A stretch of DNA of 64,000 nucleotides from Nonomuraea rubra (GTDB lineage Bacteria > Actinomycetota > Actinomycetes > Streptosporangiales > Streptosporangiaceae). Within the stretch, counting starts at the first letter, position 1. Each line of letters starts with the position of its first letter. Where the stretch lies: positions 11,949,001 through 12,013,000 of the forward strand of contig NZ_JACHMI010000001.1 of assembly GCF_014207985.1 (NCBI RefSeq), in the 5' to 3' direction. Shown one piece after another: positions 8,563 through 16,884 of this stretch. The notes beneath the pieces are model-generated. The model ran no database searches, had not been told where the DNA came from, and was given only the letters and a program-made list of their open reading frames with translations. A program made the translations under genes and the position numbers.

Positions 8563-9213
8563 TCAGCCTCCAGCTAGATCTAGAGCCAGTTTGTGCAGGT
8601 AGAAGGCCTCCGCGTAGCGTGCGTGACACTCGATGCCGCGGATCCTGGCCAGCCCGAGGAACGCCTCCCTGTCGAACCAGGGGCGGTGCCGCTGGGACGG
8701 GTAGTGCTCCCAGAGCAGGGAGACCTTGCGCTCGGCCAGCGCGAGGTCGAGCGGCTGGTACGCGTTGGGCCGGCCGAGGTCGCCGTCCCACTTGAGAATC
8801 TCGTAACCAAGCGTGAGGTGGTCGCGGAACGCGGTGGGCACCAGCCGCGCCAGCCCCCGGTGGTCCTGGTGCGCGTCGCCGGCCTGCGGCGCCAGGATCA
8901 GGTCCGGCTCGGTCCGCATCCGCAGCTCCTCGACCGCGTTCTTGGCCTCGTCCCAGTGGGCGGGCAGCCGGCCGTCTGGCACCTTGGCCACGGTCACCCG
9001 CAGGTCCGCGTCCGGGCAGAAGGCGGCCAGCGCGTTGCGTTCCTCCTCCTCGCGGGCGGTCCCGCCGCCGGAGAGCACCAGGGCGTCCACCTGGAGGCCC
9101 GGGTGCGCGGTGCACATGACCAGGAGGGTGCCGCCCGCGCCGATCGCCAGGTCGTCACAGTGGGCGGCGAGCAGCGCGACGCGGCTCAGGCCGCTGGGGA
9201 AGAGCCGGTTCAC
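8563..9213 (-). CDS. PIG-L/LmbE family N-deacetylase
   Basis: 216 residues from a GTG at 9213, whose GTGA overlaps the upstream stop. The N-terminal AHCDDLAIGAGGTL is a variant of the PIG-L zinc motif (usually HPDDE), with Cys in place of Pro and Leu after the second Asp. A later GDAHQDHRG gives the second metal/catalytic histidine motif. It probably removes an acetyl or similar acyl group from an amino-sugar intermediate, in the cytoplasm. The gene lies 5 bases upstream of the epimerase in the same operon. The altered first motif is worth noting but both aspartates are kept. Confidence 0.82.
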   Translation of the reverse strand: MNRLFPSGLSRVALLAAHCDDLAIGAGGTLLVMCTAHPGLQVDALVLSGGGTAREEEERNALAAFCPDADLRVTVAKVPDGRLPAHWDEAKNAVEELRMRTEPDLILAPQAGDAHQDHRGLARLVPTAFRDHLTLGYEILKWDGDLGRPNAYQPLDLALAERKVSLLWEHYPSQRHRPWFDREAFLGLARIRGIECHARYAEAFYLHKLALDLAGG

Positions 9214-9986
9214 GCCCGCTCCCACAGGGCCCAGGGGCGGTCGCCGCGGGAGTAGGCCCGGTCCAGCTCCATGCGCTGGTTGACGGTGTCGGTGGGCCGC
9301 CAGTAGCCGCGGTAGGGGTAGGCCATCAGCCGCCCGCGCTTGGCCAGCTCCTTGCAGCCGTCCACGAGCAGGTCCCCGTTCTCTGGGATGTGGTCGAAGA
9401 TCTCCTGACGTAAGACGAAATATCCCCCGTTCACCCACAGCGGCATCTCGGTGACGGCGGTGATCTGGCCGACCATCCCGTCCTCGGCGATCTCGACGCA
9501 GTGGAAGGTCCCTGGCGGCGGCACGGCCATCAGCGTGCCACCGGCGTCGGACTTCTCGAACCTGCCGATGATCTCCGGCAGCGGCGCGTCCGTGAGCACG
9601 TCGGCGTAGTTGGCCAGGAACATCTCGTCGCCCTGGAGATGGTCGCGGACCCGGCGCAGCCGCTCCCCGATCGACGACTCGACGCCGGTGTGGACGAACG
9701 AGATCGTCCAGTCGGAGATGTCGGCGCCCAGCAGCTCGACGTTGCCGCCGCGCAGGACGAAGTCGTTGGAGGCGGTCTCCTCGTACCGGAGGAAGAAGTC
9801 CTTGATCTGCTCGGCCCCGTAGCCGAGGCAGAGGATGAACTCCTTGTGGCCGAAGTGCGCGTAGTAGCGCATCACATGCCAGATCAGCGGCCTGGGGCCG
9901 ACGAGCTGCATCGGCTTCGGCGCGTCGCCGGCGGCGCCCGTACGCATGCGGGTGCCGTAACCCCCGCAGAAGAGCACGACCTTCAC
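9210..9986 (-). CDS. Sugar-1-phosphate cytidylyltransferase (RfbF-like nucleotidyltransferase)
   Basis: 258 residues from a GTG at 9986 (GTGA overlap with the methyltransferase stop). The N-terminal FCGGYGTRMR is the pyrophosphorylase signature, followed by PKPMQLVGPRPLIWHVMRYY, which resembles glucose-1-phosphate cytidylyltransferase (RfbF/DdhA) far more than the rmlA product in this window. WRPTDTVNQ near the C-terminus also fits RfbF. It should activate a hexose-1-phosphate, probably as a CDP-sugar, feeding the C-methyltransferase and epimerase next to it. The nucleotide choice is inferred from family resemblance. Confidence 0.82.
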   Translation of the reverse strand: MKVVLFCGGYGTRMRTGAAGDAPKPMQLVGPRPLIWHVMRYYAHFGHKEFILCLGYGAEQIKDFFLRYEETASNDFVLRGGNVELLGADISDWTISFVHTGVESSIGERLRRVRDHLQGDEMFLANYADVLTDAPLPEIIGRFEKSDAGGTLMAVPPPGTFHCVEIAEDGMVGQITAVTEMPLWVNGGYFVLRQEIFDHIPENGDLLVDGCKELAKRGRLMAYPYRGYWRPTDTVNQRMELDRAYSRGDRPWALWERA

Positions 9987-11185
9987 ACGACCTCCAGCGT
10001 GGGGATGGGGAAGACCAGCCGGCCGCCCCAGTCGCGGATGTAGGAGAGCTGGTCGATCAGCTCGTCGCGCAGGTTCCACGGCAGGACGAGCACGTAGTCC
10101 GGCTTGTCGGCGGCGATGCGCTCGGGCTCGAAGATCGGGATGCGCGCGCCGGGGGTGAACTTTCCGTGCTTGTACGGGTTGCGATCCACCGTGTACGGCA
10201 GCAGGTCCGGCCGGATGCCGCAGTGGTTGAGCAGCGTGTTGCCCTTGCCCGGAGCCCCGTACCCGACCACCGTGCTGCCCTCCTCGGCGGCGGTGATCAG
10301 GAAGCTCAACAGGTCGCGCCGGACCTTGGCCACCCGCTCGGTGAAGTCGATGTAGCCGGAGATGTCGTGCAGCCCCGCCGCTTTCTCCATCGCCAGCACG
10401 TCCGACACCCGCTGCGACGGGGCGCCCGACGGCGCGGCCCAGAGCCGGATCGAGCCGCCGTGCGTCGTCAGCAGCTCCACGTCCACCAGCGTCAGCCCGC
10501 CGCTCGCCAGCGCACGCTGCGCGGAGGCGACCGTGTAGTACTGGAAGTGCTCGTGGTAGATCGTGTCGTACTGGTTGAGCTGCATCAGCGTGAGCAGGTG
10601 CTGCACCTCGACCGAGACCAGCCCGTCGTCGGCGACCAGCGTGCGCAGCCCCTCGGTGAAGCCGATGACGTCGGGGATGTGCGCGTAGACGTTGTTGGCC
10701 ACCACGTAGTCGGCCTTGCCGTGCTCCGCCACGACCGCCTGCGCGCTCTCGGGCGTCAGGAACGCCGTCACCGTCGGCACGCCGCGCTCCCTGGCGGCCT
10801 GGCCCACGTTCACCGACGGCTCGACGCCCAGGCAGCGCACCCCGCGCTCCACCACGTGCCGCAGCAGGTAGCCGTCGTTGCTGGCCACCTCCACCACGAA
10901 CGAGTCCGGCCGCAGGTCGAGGCCCGCCACGAAGGCGCGGGCGTGCTCCACCCAGGAGGCCGAGTAGGAGGAGAAGTAGGCATAGTCCGTGAACGTTTCC
11001 TCGGGGGTGATCAACGGCGGGATCTGCGCGAGCCAGCACGACGTGCACACGCGCAGGTGCAGCGGGTAGGTCACCTCGGGCTCGTCGAGCTGATCGGCCG
11101 TGAGGATCCGCTCGCAGGGCGGCGTCGCCCCCAGGTCCACCACACCGGTGAGATCGTCCGAGCCGCATAACCGGCAAGTCATCAT
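9983..11185 (-). CDS. Sugar C-methyltransferase with N-terminal zinc-finger (NovU/TylCIII type)
   Basis: 400 residues. I chose the ATG at 11185, which has GGAG seven bases upstream; a GTG six bases earlier is too close to that site. The architecture is typical. An N-terminal zinc-binding domain has CRLCG and CTSCW pairs (residues about 4-45), a central Rossmann SAM-binding domain carries VVEVASNDGYLL, and there is a C-terminal domain with GYGAPGKGNTLLN. Such enzymes methylate carbon 3 of NDP-4-keto-6-deoxysugars to give branched sugars. The first gene of the minus-strand operon, divergent from rmlC. Confidence 0.87.
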   Translation of the reverse strand: MMTCRLCGSDDLTGVVDLGATPPCERILTADQLDEPEVTYPLHLRVCTSCWLAQIPPLITPEETFTDYAYFSSYSASWVEHARAFVAGLDLRPDSFVVEVASNDGYLLRHVVERGVRCLGVEPSVNVGQAARERGVPTVTAFLTPESAQAVVAEHGKADYVVANNVYAHIPDVIGFTEGLRTLVADDGLVSVEVQHLLTLMQLNQYDTIYHEHFQYYTVASAQRALASGGLTLVDVELLTTHGGSIRLWAAPSGAPSQRVSDVLAMEKAAGLHDISGYIDFTERVAKVRRDLLSFLITAAEEGSTVVGYGAPGKGNTLLNHCGIRPDLLPYTVDRNPYKHGKFTPGARIPIFEPERIAADKPDYVLVLPWNLRDELIDQLSYIRDWGGRLVFPIPTLEVV

Positions 11186-11244
11186 TCGCACGCTCCAAGA
11201 GATTGATATTTCGCGGGGGCCGGTGATCTCGTTACTGTCAGCCC
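11186..11244. promoter_or_regulatory. Divergent promoter region; rmlC probably leaderless
   Basis: Only 59 bases separate the methyltransferase start (minus) from rmlC (plus). A -10-like TACTGT at 11233-11238 ends 6 bases before the rmlC ATG and there is no Shine-Dalgarno sequence, which fits a leaderless transcript. No good -35 was found, so this is a moderate inference. On the other strand GGAG at 11192-11195 is the methyltransferase ribosome-binding site. Confidence 0.4.
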
Positions 11245-11826
11245 ATGGATCCCCTCGGCATCGACGGCGTCTGGCGCCACACGCCGCCTGTGTACTCCGA
11301 TCCCCGCGGCTCGTTCTACGAGGCCTTCCGCGCGGCCGACCTGCCCGGGCGGCGGTTCGACCTGGCACAGGTCAACTGCTCCGTCTCGGCCCGCGGCGTG
11401 CTGCGCGGCGTGCACTTCGCCGACGTGCCGCCCGGTCAGGCCAAGTACGTGATGTGCCTGTCCGGCAGCGTCATGGACGTCGTCGTGGACCTGCGTACGG
11501 GCTCGCCCACCTTCGGCCGGTGGGAGAGCGTGACGCTGGACGACGTGACCAGGAGTGCCGTCCTGGTGGCCGAGGGCCTCGGGCACGGGTTCATGGCGCT
11601 GAGCGAGCGCGCCACGGTGATGTACCTGTGCTCCGAGCCGTACGCGCCGGCCCGCGAGCACGGGGTGCACCCGCTCGACCCGGCGCTCGGGATCGGCTGG
11701 CCGGCCGGGATCGAGCCCGTGCTCTCGGAGAAGGACGCCAAGGCGCCCACGCTCGACGAGGCGCTCAGGGCCGGGGTGCTGCCGGACTACGCCACCTGCC
11801 AGGAGTTCTACGCGACGCTGCACTGA
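11245..11826 (+). CDS. rmlC: dTDP-4-dehydrorhamnose 3,5-epimerase (RmlC family)
   Basis: 193 residues with the RmlC cupin pattern: a DPRGSFYEAFR strand, VNCSVSARGVLRGVHF containing the catalytic histidine, then VVVDLRTGSPTFG and GLGHGFMALSE. It epimerises dTDP-4-keto-6-deoxyglucose at C3 and C5 in dTDP-L-rhamnose synthesis. The other three rhamnose genes lie on the opposite strand just beyond, so the set is complete although split by orientation. The last codons (TACGCGACGCTGCAC plus stop) are part of a sequence repeated twice more downstream. The enzyme could also be a 3- or 5-only epimerase for the branched sugar. Confidence 0.88.
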   Translation: MDPLGIDGVWRHTPPVYSDPRGSFYEAFRAADLPGRRFDLAQVNCSVSARGVLRGVHFADVPPGQAKYVMCLSGSVMDVVVDLRTGSPTFGRWESVTLDDVTRSAVLVAEGLGHGFMALSERATVMYLCSEPYAPAREHGVHPLDPALGIGWPAGIEPVLSEKDAKAPTLDEALRAGVLPDYATCQEFYATLH

Positions 11827-11917
11827 CGGCTGGGGCTGCGCAGGGAGTTTCACGCGACGCTGCACTGACGGCCGGCGCTGCGCGGAGAGGCGTCTCACGC
11901 GACGCTGCACTGACGGC
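11810..11917. repeat. Three-copy direct repeat spanning the 3' ends of rmlC and rmlD
   Basis: The 21-mer ACGCGACGCTGCACTGACGG+C occurs at 11810-11830, 11852-11872 and 11897-11917, that is with periods of 42 and 45 bases. The parts between copies are also similar (GGAGTT before copies 1 and 2, GCTGCGC after them). Copy 1 encodes the C-terminus and stop of rmlC. Copy 3, read on the other strand, encodes the last residues (RQCSVA) and stop of rmlD. The array therefore sits exactly between two convergent genes and supplies both of their ends. Confidence 0.9.
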
Positions 11918-12746
11918 TCCTCGACAGGACGGGCCAGGCCGCGTGCAGTGCCGTACGCCAGTGCCGGATCGGCTCCCCTCGGGTGTGCGCCAGCACGCTG
12001 TTGGCCGGGCGCCTGGCCGGGCGGGCGAAGGCCGAGGTCGGCACCGGGCGTACCCGCTCCGGGTCCTGGCCCAGCAGCGTGAAGATCTCCCTGGCGAACC
12101 CGCACCAGGTCGTCTCCCCCTCGCTCGTGCCGTGGTAGACGCCGGGAGGCAGGTCCGACTGCGCCAGCCGGACGAGGTAGTCGGCCAGGTCCGCGGTCCA
12201 GGTGGGCTGGCCGTGCTGGTCGTCCACTACGTCCAGGGTGGGCCGTTCGCCGGCGAGCCTGATCATGGTGGTGGCGAAGTTCGCGCCGTGCGCGCCGTAC
12301 AGCCAGGCGGTGCGCACCACGTAGTGGCCGTGCTCCAGCACCGCTACCTCGCCCGCCAGCTTCGTCCTGCCGTAGGCGTTCACCGGCCCGGTCGGCGCGT
12401 CCTCGGGGTAGGGCGGGCCCGCCGTCCCGTCGAAGACGTAGTCGGTGGACACGTGCACGAGCCGGGCGCCGATCCGGTCGCACGCCTGGGCCAGCCAGCG
12501 GGGGGCGTCCCCGTTGACGGCCAGCGCCTCGGCCTCGTGCGTCTCGGCGTCGTCCACCGCGGTCCAGGCCGCGCAGTTCAGCACGGCCCTGGGCCGGTAG
12601 GCGGCGACGAAGTCGTGCACCGCCCGCCTGTCGCGCACGTCCAGGTCGGTCCGGCCGAGCGCGAGCACCGGCTCGCCCGTCAGCGCGGTCCTGCAGAGGA
12701 CGTCGGCGGCCAGCATGCCGCCCGCCCCCGTGATGAGCCACCTCAT
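11895..12746 (-). CDS. rmlD: dTDP-4-dehydrorhamnose reductase
   Basis: 283 residues from the ATG at 12746, preceded by GGGAGG. The N-terminal WLITGAGGMLA is the Rossmann motif, VSTDYVFDG and YGRTKLAGE are the characteristic RmlD active-site segments (Tyr-x3-Lys), and RTAWLYG follows as in the family. It carries out the final NADPH-dependent reduction to dTDP-L-rhamnose. It is the last gene of the sugar transferase-rmlA-rmlB-rmlD operon, 25 bases after rmlB. Its last six codons lie inside the repeat shared with the rmlC 3' end, so the natural C-terminus may have been altered. Confidence 0.92.
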   Translation of the reverse strand: MRWLITGAGGMLAADVLCRTALTGEPVLALGRTDLDVRDRRAVHDFVAAYRPRAVLNCAAWTAVDDAETHEAEALAVNGDAPRWLAQACDRIGARLVHVSTDYVFDGTAGPPYPEDAPTGPVNAYGRTKLAGEVAVLEHGHYVVRTAWLYGAHGANFATTMIRLAGERPTLDVVDDQHGQPTWTADLADYLVRLAQSDLPPGVYHGTSEGETTWCGFAREIFTLLGQDPERVRPVPTSAFARPARRPANSVLAHTRGEPIRHWRTALHAAWPVLSRSRQCSVA

Positions 12747-12771
12747 GCGGCCTCCCGGCCCAATCGCGAGA

Positions 12772-13698
12772 CTATTGACTCCACCAGTCACGGTGACTGG
12801 CGTACCAGCGGACGGTGTCCTTCAGCCCCTGCTCGAACGGGATCTCGGGGCGGTAGCCCAGCGCCCGCAGCTTCGAGTCGTCCAGCGAGTACCTGCGGTC
12901 GTGCCCCTTGCGGTCGGCCACGTACGCGACCATGTCCCAGTCCCTGCCGCAGGCTTCGAGCAGGCGCGCGGTGAGCTCCTTGTTGGTCAGCTCCGCCGTG
13001 CCCGCGATGTGGTAGACCTCGCCGGGCTCGCCCTTCTCGGCCACCAGGCGGATGCCCGCGCAGTGGTCCTCGACGTGGATCCAGTCCCGCACGTTGCCGC
13101 CGTCGCCGTACAGCGACACCTTCCTGCCGCGCAGCAGGTTCGTGACGAACAGCGGGATGAGCTTCTCGGGGTACTGCCTGGGCCCGTAGTTGTTGCCGCA
13201 GCGGGTGATCGAGACCTTCAGCCCGTACGTGACCGCGTACGCGCGCGCGATCAGGTCGCCGCTCGCCTTCGACGCCGCGTACGGCGACCGGGGCCGCACC
13301 GGCGCGGACTCGTCCCACGAGCCGATGTCGATCGAGCCGTACACCTCGTCGGTCGAGACCTGCACCACCTTCGGCACCCCGGCCTCCAGGCACGCCTGCA
13401 GCAGCGTCTGGGTGCCGAGCGCGTTGGTGCGCATGAACTCGGCGGCGCCCTCGATCGACCGGTCCACGTGGGACTCGGCGGCGAAGTTGACCACGAGGTC
13501 GTGGCCGGGGACGACCCGCGCGAGCAGCTCGGCGTCGCAGATGTCCCCGTGCACGAACTCGTGCCGCACCCCGTCGAGGTTGGCGCGGTTACCGGCGTAG
13601 GTGAGCTTGTCGAGCACGGTCACGTACGCGTCGTGGACGTTCCGGACGTAGTGGGAGCCGATGAATCCCGCGCCACCCGTCACCAGAATTCTTGTCAT
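12772..13698 (-). CDS. rmlB: dTDP-glucose 4,6-dehydratase
   Basis: 308 residues from the ATG at 13698 (ATGA overlap with rmlA). It has the NAD-binding TGGAGFIGSHYVR, FAAESHVDRSI, the active-site STDEVYG, YAASKAS with the catalytic Tyr and Lys, and RCGNNYGPRQYPEKLIP, all strongly diagnostic of RmlB. It converts dTDP-glucose to the 4-keto-6-deoxy intermediate, which can serve both the rhamnose branch and the C-methyltransferase/epimerase branch encoded upstream. The length is slightly short for the family (320-360) but no motif is missing. Confidence 0.94.
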   Translation of the reverse strand: MTRILVTGGAGFIGSHYVRNVHDAYVTVLDKLTYAGNRANLDGVRHEFVHGDICDAELLARVVPGHDLVVNFAAESHVDRSIEGAAEFMRTNALGTQTLLQACLEAGVPKVVQVSTDEVYGSIDIGSWDESAPVRPRSPYAASKASGDLIARAYAVTYGLKVSITRCGNNYGPRQYPEKLIPLFVTNLLRGRKVSLYGDGGNVRDWIHVEDHCAGIRLVAEKGEPGEVYHIAGTAELTNKELTARLLEACGRDWDMVAYVADRKGHDRRYSLDDSKLRALGYRPEIPFEQGLKDTVRWYASHRDWWSQ

Positions 13699-14762
13699 GA
13701 ACTGATCTGTACCTTGCTGTGATCGCCCAGTACGAGACGGTGGGCTCTGGGCGTGTTGGGCGCCGGGGTGACCTCGACGTCGTGGCCGATCAGCGACGAC
13801 TCGATGCGGCCCACCCCGGCGATGGAGGCGCGGGGCAGCACGATCGAGTACTCGATCTCGCTGCCGGTGACGGCACAGGAGGCGCCGATGGAGGTGTACG
13901 GGCCCACGTAGCTGTCCTGGATGCGGGCGCCGGCGCCGATGATCGCCGGGCCGACCACGCGCGAGCGCTCGACCACCGCGCCCGGCTCGATGGCGACGCG
14001 GCCGATGAGCTCGCTGGCCTCGTCCACCCGCCCGTCGATCCTGGGCTCGACCGACTCCAGCACCAGCCGGTTGACCTCCAGCATGTCGGTGACGTTGCCG
14101 GTGTCCTTCCAGTAGCCGGAGATCACCGAGGACTCGACGCGTTCCCCCGACTCGATCAGCCACTGGATCGCGTCGGTGATCTCCAGCTCCCCCCGCCACG
14201 ACGGCTTCAGCTCCGCCACCGCCTCGTGGACGGCCGGGCTGAACAGGTAGACGCCGACCAGGGCCAGATCGCTCTTGGGCCGTTCCGGCTTCTCCTCCAG
14301 GCCGATCACGCGCCCCTCGGCGTCCAGCTCGGCCACGCCGAACTGGCGCGGGTCGCCGACCCTGGTCAGCATGATCTGCGCGGCGGGGCGTTCCCTGGCG
14401 AACCGGTCGACCAGCCCGCTGATGCCGCCCACCACGAAGTTGTCGCCGAGGTACATGACGAAGTCGTCGTCGCCCAGGTAGTCGCGGGCGATCAGCACGC
14501 CGTGGGCCAGCCCGAGCGGCGCCTCCTGCCGCAGGTACGTCACCTGCAGCCCGAACGGGGAGCCGTCGCCCACGGCCGCCTCGATCTCCGCGTGCGTGTC
14601 GCCCACCACCAGGCCGAGCTCCTTGATCCCGGCCTCCGCGATGGCCTCCAGGCCGTAGAACAGGACCGGCTTGTTGGCGACCGGCACGAGTTGCTTGGCC
14701 GACGTGTGCGTGATGGGGCGTAGCCGGGTGCCCGACCCCCCGGCGAGCACGAGTGCTTTCAC
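13695..14762 (-). CDS. rmlA: Glucose-1-phosphate thymidylyltransferase, long StrD-like form
   Basis: 355 residues from a GTG at 14762 with AAGGGG ten bases upstream. LAGGSGTRLRPIT is the nucleotidyltransferase signature, followed by LGDNFV and EEKPERPKSDLALVGVYLF. The C-terminal 110 residues form a left-handed beta-helix (hexapeptide-type IIGAGARI, VGPYTSIGASC). This longer architecture is that of StrD-type thymidylyltransferases often tied to deoxysugar pathways, rather than the 290-residue RfbA form. It makes dTDP-glucose for RmlB. It lies two bases downstream of the priming transferase. Confidence 0.9.
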   Translation of the reverse strand: MKALVLAGGSGTRLRPITHTSAKQLVPVANKPVLFYGLEAIAEAGIKELGLVVGDTHAEIEAAVGDGSPFGLQVTYLRQEAPLGLAHGVLIARDYLGDDDFVMYLGDNFVVGGISGLVDRFARERPAAQIMLTRVGDPRQFGVAELDAEGRVIGLEEKPERPKSDLALVGVYLFSPAVHEAVAELKPSWRGELEITDAIQWLIESGERVESSVISGYWKDTGNVTDMLEVNRLVLESVEPRIDGRVDEASELIGRVAIEPGAVVERSRVVGPAIIGAGARIQDSYVGPYTSIGASCAVTGSEIEYSIVLPRASIAGVGRIESSLIGHDVEVTPAPNTPRAHRLVLGDHSKVQISS

Positions 14763-14764
14763 CG

Positions 14765-16219
14765 CTAGTAAGCCCCTTCTCCACGGGTGACGACGGACCA
14801 GGTCTTCCACAGGATCTGCAGGTCGAGGATGAGCGACCAGTTCTCCACGTAACGCAGGTCGAGGCGTACGGACTCCTCCCACGTCAGGTCGGAGCGCCCG
14901 CTGACCTGCCACAGCCCCGTGATGCCGGGTTTGACCACCAGGCGGCGGCGGACGTCGGTGCCGTACTCGGCGACCTCTTCCGGCAGCGGCGGGCGCGGGC
15001 CGACGAGGGACATCTCGCCGCGCAGGACGTTCAGCAGCTGGGGCAGCTCGTCGATCGAGTATTTCCTGAGGAAAGCGCCTACCCTGGTGATCCTTGGATC
15101 GTTCCTAATCTTGAAGAGCACTCCGTCGAACTCGTTCGCTTCCAGCAACGCGCCCTTGAGCCGCTCCGCGTCGACCACCATGGTCCTGAATTTCACCAGA
15201 CGGAACTCCGTGCCGCCCTTGCCGACTCTGGTCTGGTAGAAGAACGCGGGGCCGGGGCTGGTCAGCCGGATCACCAGCGCGATCGCCAGCAGCGGCAGCG
15301 CCAGTCCCAGCAGCGCGAGCCCCGCCACCAGGCGGTCGAAGACGGTCTTCACGAACTGCCGCATGCCGTCGAACTCGGGATGCTCCACGTGAAGGAGCGG
15401 CATGCCCGCGACCGGCCTGATGCTGATCCGGGGCCCGGCCACGTCGAGGAGCGCGGGCGCCACGAACAGGTCGGTGCGCGCGGTCTCCAGGCTCCACGCC
15501 AGCCGGCGCAGCGCGGCGCCGTCCAGCTCCGGGCAGGCCAGTACGGCGACGGCGTCGGCCTGCTCCCGCTCGACCACGGTGGCCACGTCGCCGAAGTCGC
15601 CCAGCACCGGGATGCCGTCGAGGTCCACGTCCATGGCGTTGCCCGGCAGGCAGGCTCCCACCACCCGCATGCCGTGGTACGGCTGGCGCCTGAACTGCAT
15701 CACGAGGTCGAGAATCGACTCCCGGTGCCCGACCGCGATCACCTGGCGCATGTAGTCGCCCACGGCTCGGCGCCGGTGCAGCCGCTTGCGCATGCGATAG
15801 CGGTAGTAGATCGTCGCGAGCAGGGCCAGCGGGAGCATCGCCATCACGAAGCTGCGCGCGATGGCGGTCTGCGTGGCGTAGGCCATGATGGCGACGGCCG
15901 CCATCAGCCCGATGCCGCCGTTGAAGACGGCCTTGAACTCCTCTGTTCCCTCGCCGTTGGCGCGCTGGCGGTACGCGCCCCCCATCCACAGCGCGATGGG
16001 CCAGGCGATGACCAGGCCGAATCCCAGCAGGAACTCGGCCAGCGGAATGTACGCGCCGGCGATCAGCCGGATGCCCAGCACGCACACGCATGCGAGCAAC
16101 ACGCATACCGTGTCGCCGGATAACAGGAGCCGTAAGTACGCACGCGTCCAGATGCTCGACGCGCGGCGTGGTACGGCCTTGAGGAGCACGACAGCGGACT
16201 CCCCAGTCCCCACCCTCAT
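14765..16219 (-). CDS. Polyprenyl-phosphate sugar-1-phosphate transferase (priming transferase, WbaP/ExoY family)
   Basis: 484 residues from the ATG at 16219. Four hydrophobic N-terminal segments (about 30-140) are followed by a Rossmann-like CoA-binding type domain, one more membrane segment, and the C-terminal Bac_transf domain (from about 290). That domain has KFRTM, DELPQLLNVLRGEMSLVGPRPP and GITGLWQVSGRS, the catalytic core of the family. It loads the first sugar-phosphate onto undecaprenyl phosphate and so starts the repeat unit. It is the first gene of the rhamnose operon, in a good position to couple precursor supply to chain initiation. Confidence 0.92.
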   Translation of the reverse strand: MRVGTGESAVVLLKAVPRRASSIWTRAYLRLLLSGDTVCVLLACVCVLGIRLIAGAYIPLAEFLLGFGLVIAWPIALWMGGAYRQRANGEGTEEFKAVFNGGIGLMAAVAIMAYATQTAIARSFVMAMLPLALLATIYYRYRMRKRLHRRRAVGDYMRQVIAVGHRESILDLVMQFRRQPYHGMRVVGACLPGNAMDVDLDGIPVLGDFGDVATVVEREQADAVAVLACPELDGAALRRLAWSLETARTDLFVAPALLDVAGPRISIRPVAGMPLLHVEHPEFDGMRQFVKTVFDRLVAGLALLGLALPLLAIALVIRLTSPGPAFFYQTRVGKGGTEFRLVKFRTMVVDAERLKGALLEANEFDGVLFKIRNDPRITRVGAFLRKYSIDELPQLLNVLRGEMSLVGPRPPLPEEVAEYGTDVRRRLVVKPGITGLWQVSGRSDLTWEESVRLDLRYVENWSLILDLQILWKTWSVVTRGEGAY

Positions 16220-16486
16220 AGCACCACCCTGACAACTCTGTGCACCGCGATAACTGGACGTTCCTTGAACCACATGGGTTGACAAGTCCCACGCACAATC
16301 AAGGGCGGCGGCCCCCACTAAAGAGTAAAGATCGATTCCGGCATGAGGAATACCGGCAAATGTCCACATTCGGACGATTGCCAGACCCCGCGGGGGCTTG
16401 ACGGAACGGTCCACAAGTGGCAGCAGTTGATCAGGGAAATGCCAGATTTACTGCGGTATTTCGGCAGGTTGCCGATTTATGAAGGG
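16220..16486. other. Non-coding leader/promoter region of the priming transferase-rml operon
   Basis: 267 bases with no plausible gene. GC content drops visibly around 16310-16345 and 16430-16480, as expected for a promoter and spacer. On the minus strand GGGTGG in front of the ATG at 16219 is the ribosome-binding site. I could not pick a convincing -35/-10 pair. The 3' half also serves as the downstream flank of the small hypothetical gene that ends at 16487. Confidence 0.4.
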
Positions 16487-16837
16487 CTAGTCGTACTCCA
16501 GGTCAGGCAGCGCCGACGGCGGGTCGGGGCTGCGCCAGACCACCACGACACCGTCGTGCGCGGAGTCCGCGGCCAGGGTCAGCCGGTCGAGGTCGAAATC
16601 CGGGAGGTAACGCAGGCGGGCGAGAAAGGTGGAGTCCGTGGCCGAGCGGGGCACGACGCAGCCCTCACCGTCACGGTCGAGCAGGATATAGAGGACGTCT
16701 TCCCCTGATTCCGTGACAACACGGACCTCCACCACGTCCTCCCAGGCGAGGGCTTCGACGCTACCGTCCGCATAGTGACGAGTGACGCCCTCTTCCGTGA
16801 CATACACGTAGGAGTCCGGCATCGGGTTGCCGTGCAT
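16487..16837 (-). CDS. Hypothetical protein, 116 residues
   Basis: The codon usage is typical of the window and the protein is well balanced: beta-rich, acidic, no membrane segment. It starts MHGNPMPDSYVYV and ends in a DLEYD motif. It carries alternating strands (YVYVTEEGVTRHY, DVLYILLDRDGEG, DGVVVVWR) and a TDSTFLARLRYLPDFDLDRL helix region. I do not recognise the family. The start could be the ATG at 16837 or, five codons in, 16822; neither has a strong ribosome-binding site. It is 47 bases downstream of the GntR gene in the same direction but probably independent. Confidence 0.65.
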   Translation of the reverse strand: MHGNPMPDSYVYVTEEGVTRHYADGSVEALAWEDVVEVRVVTESGEDVLYILLDRDGEGCVVPRSATDSTFLARLRYLPDFDLDRLTLAADSAHDGVVVVWRSPDPPSALPDLEYD

Positions 16838-16884
16838 GGCCGCGATTCTTGCGAGTTACGGGGCAGTCCCGCAAGGGTTCGCAC

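Noticed and set aside
12747..12791. Upstream extension of rmlD to 12791
   Set aside because: It would overlap rmlB by 20 bases and adds residues before the Rossmann motif that the family does not have; the ATG at 12746 has GGGAGG in front.
16343..16708. 121-codon plus-strand frame across the rml operon leader
   Set aside because: It starts in non-coding sequence and then mirrors the small hypothetical gene on the minus strand; no ribosome-binding site.
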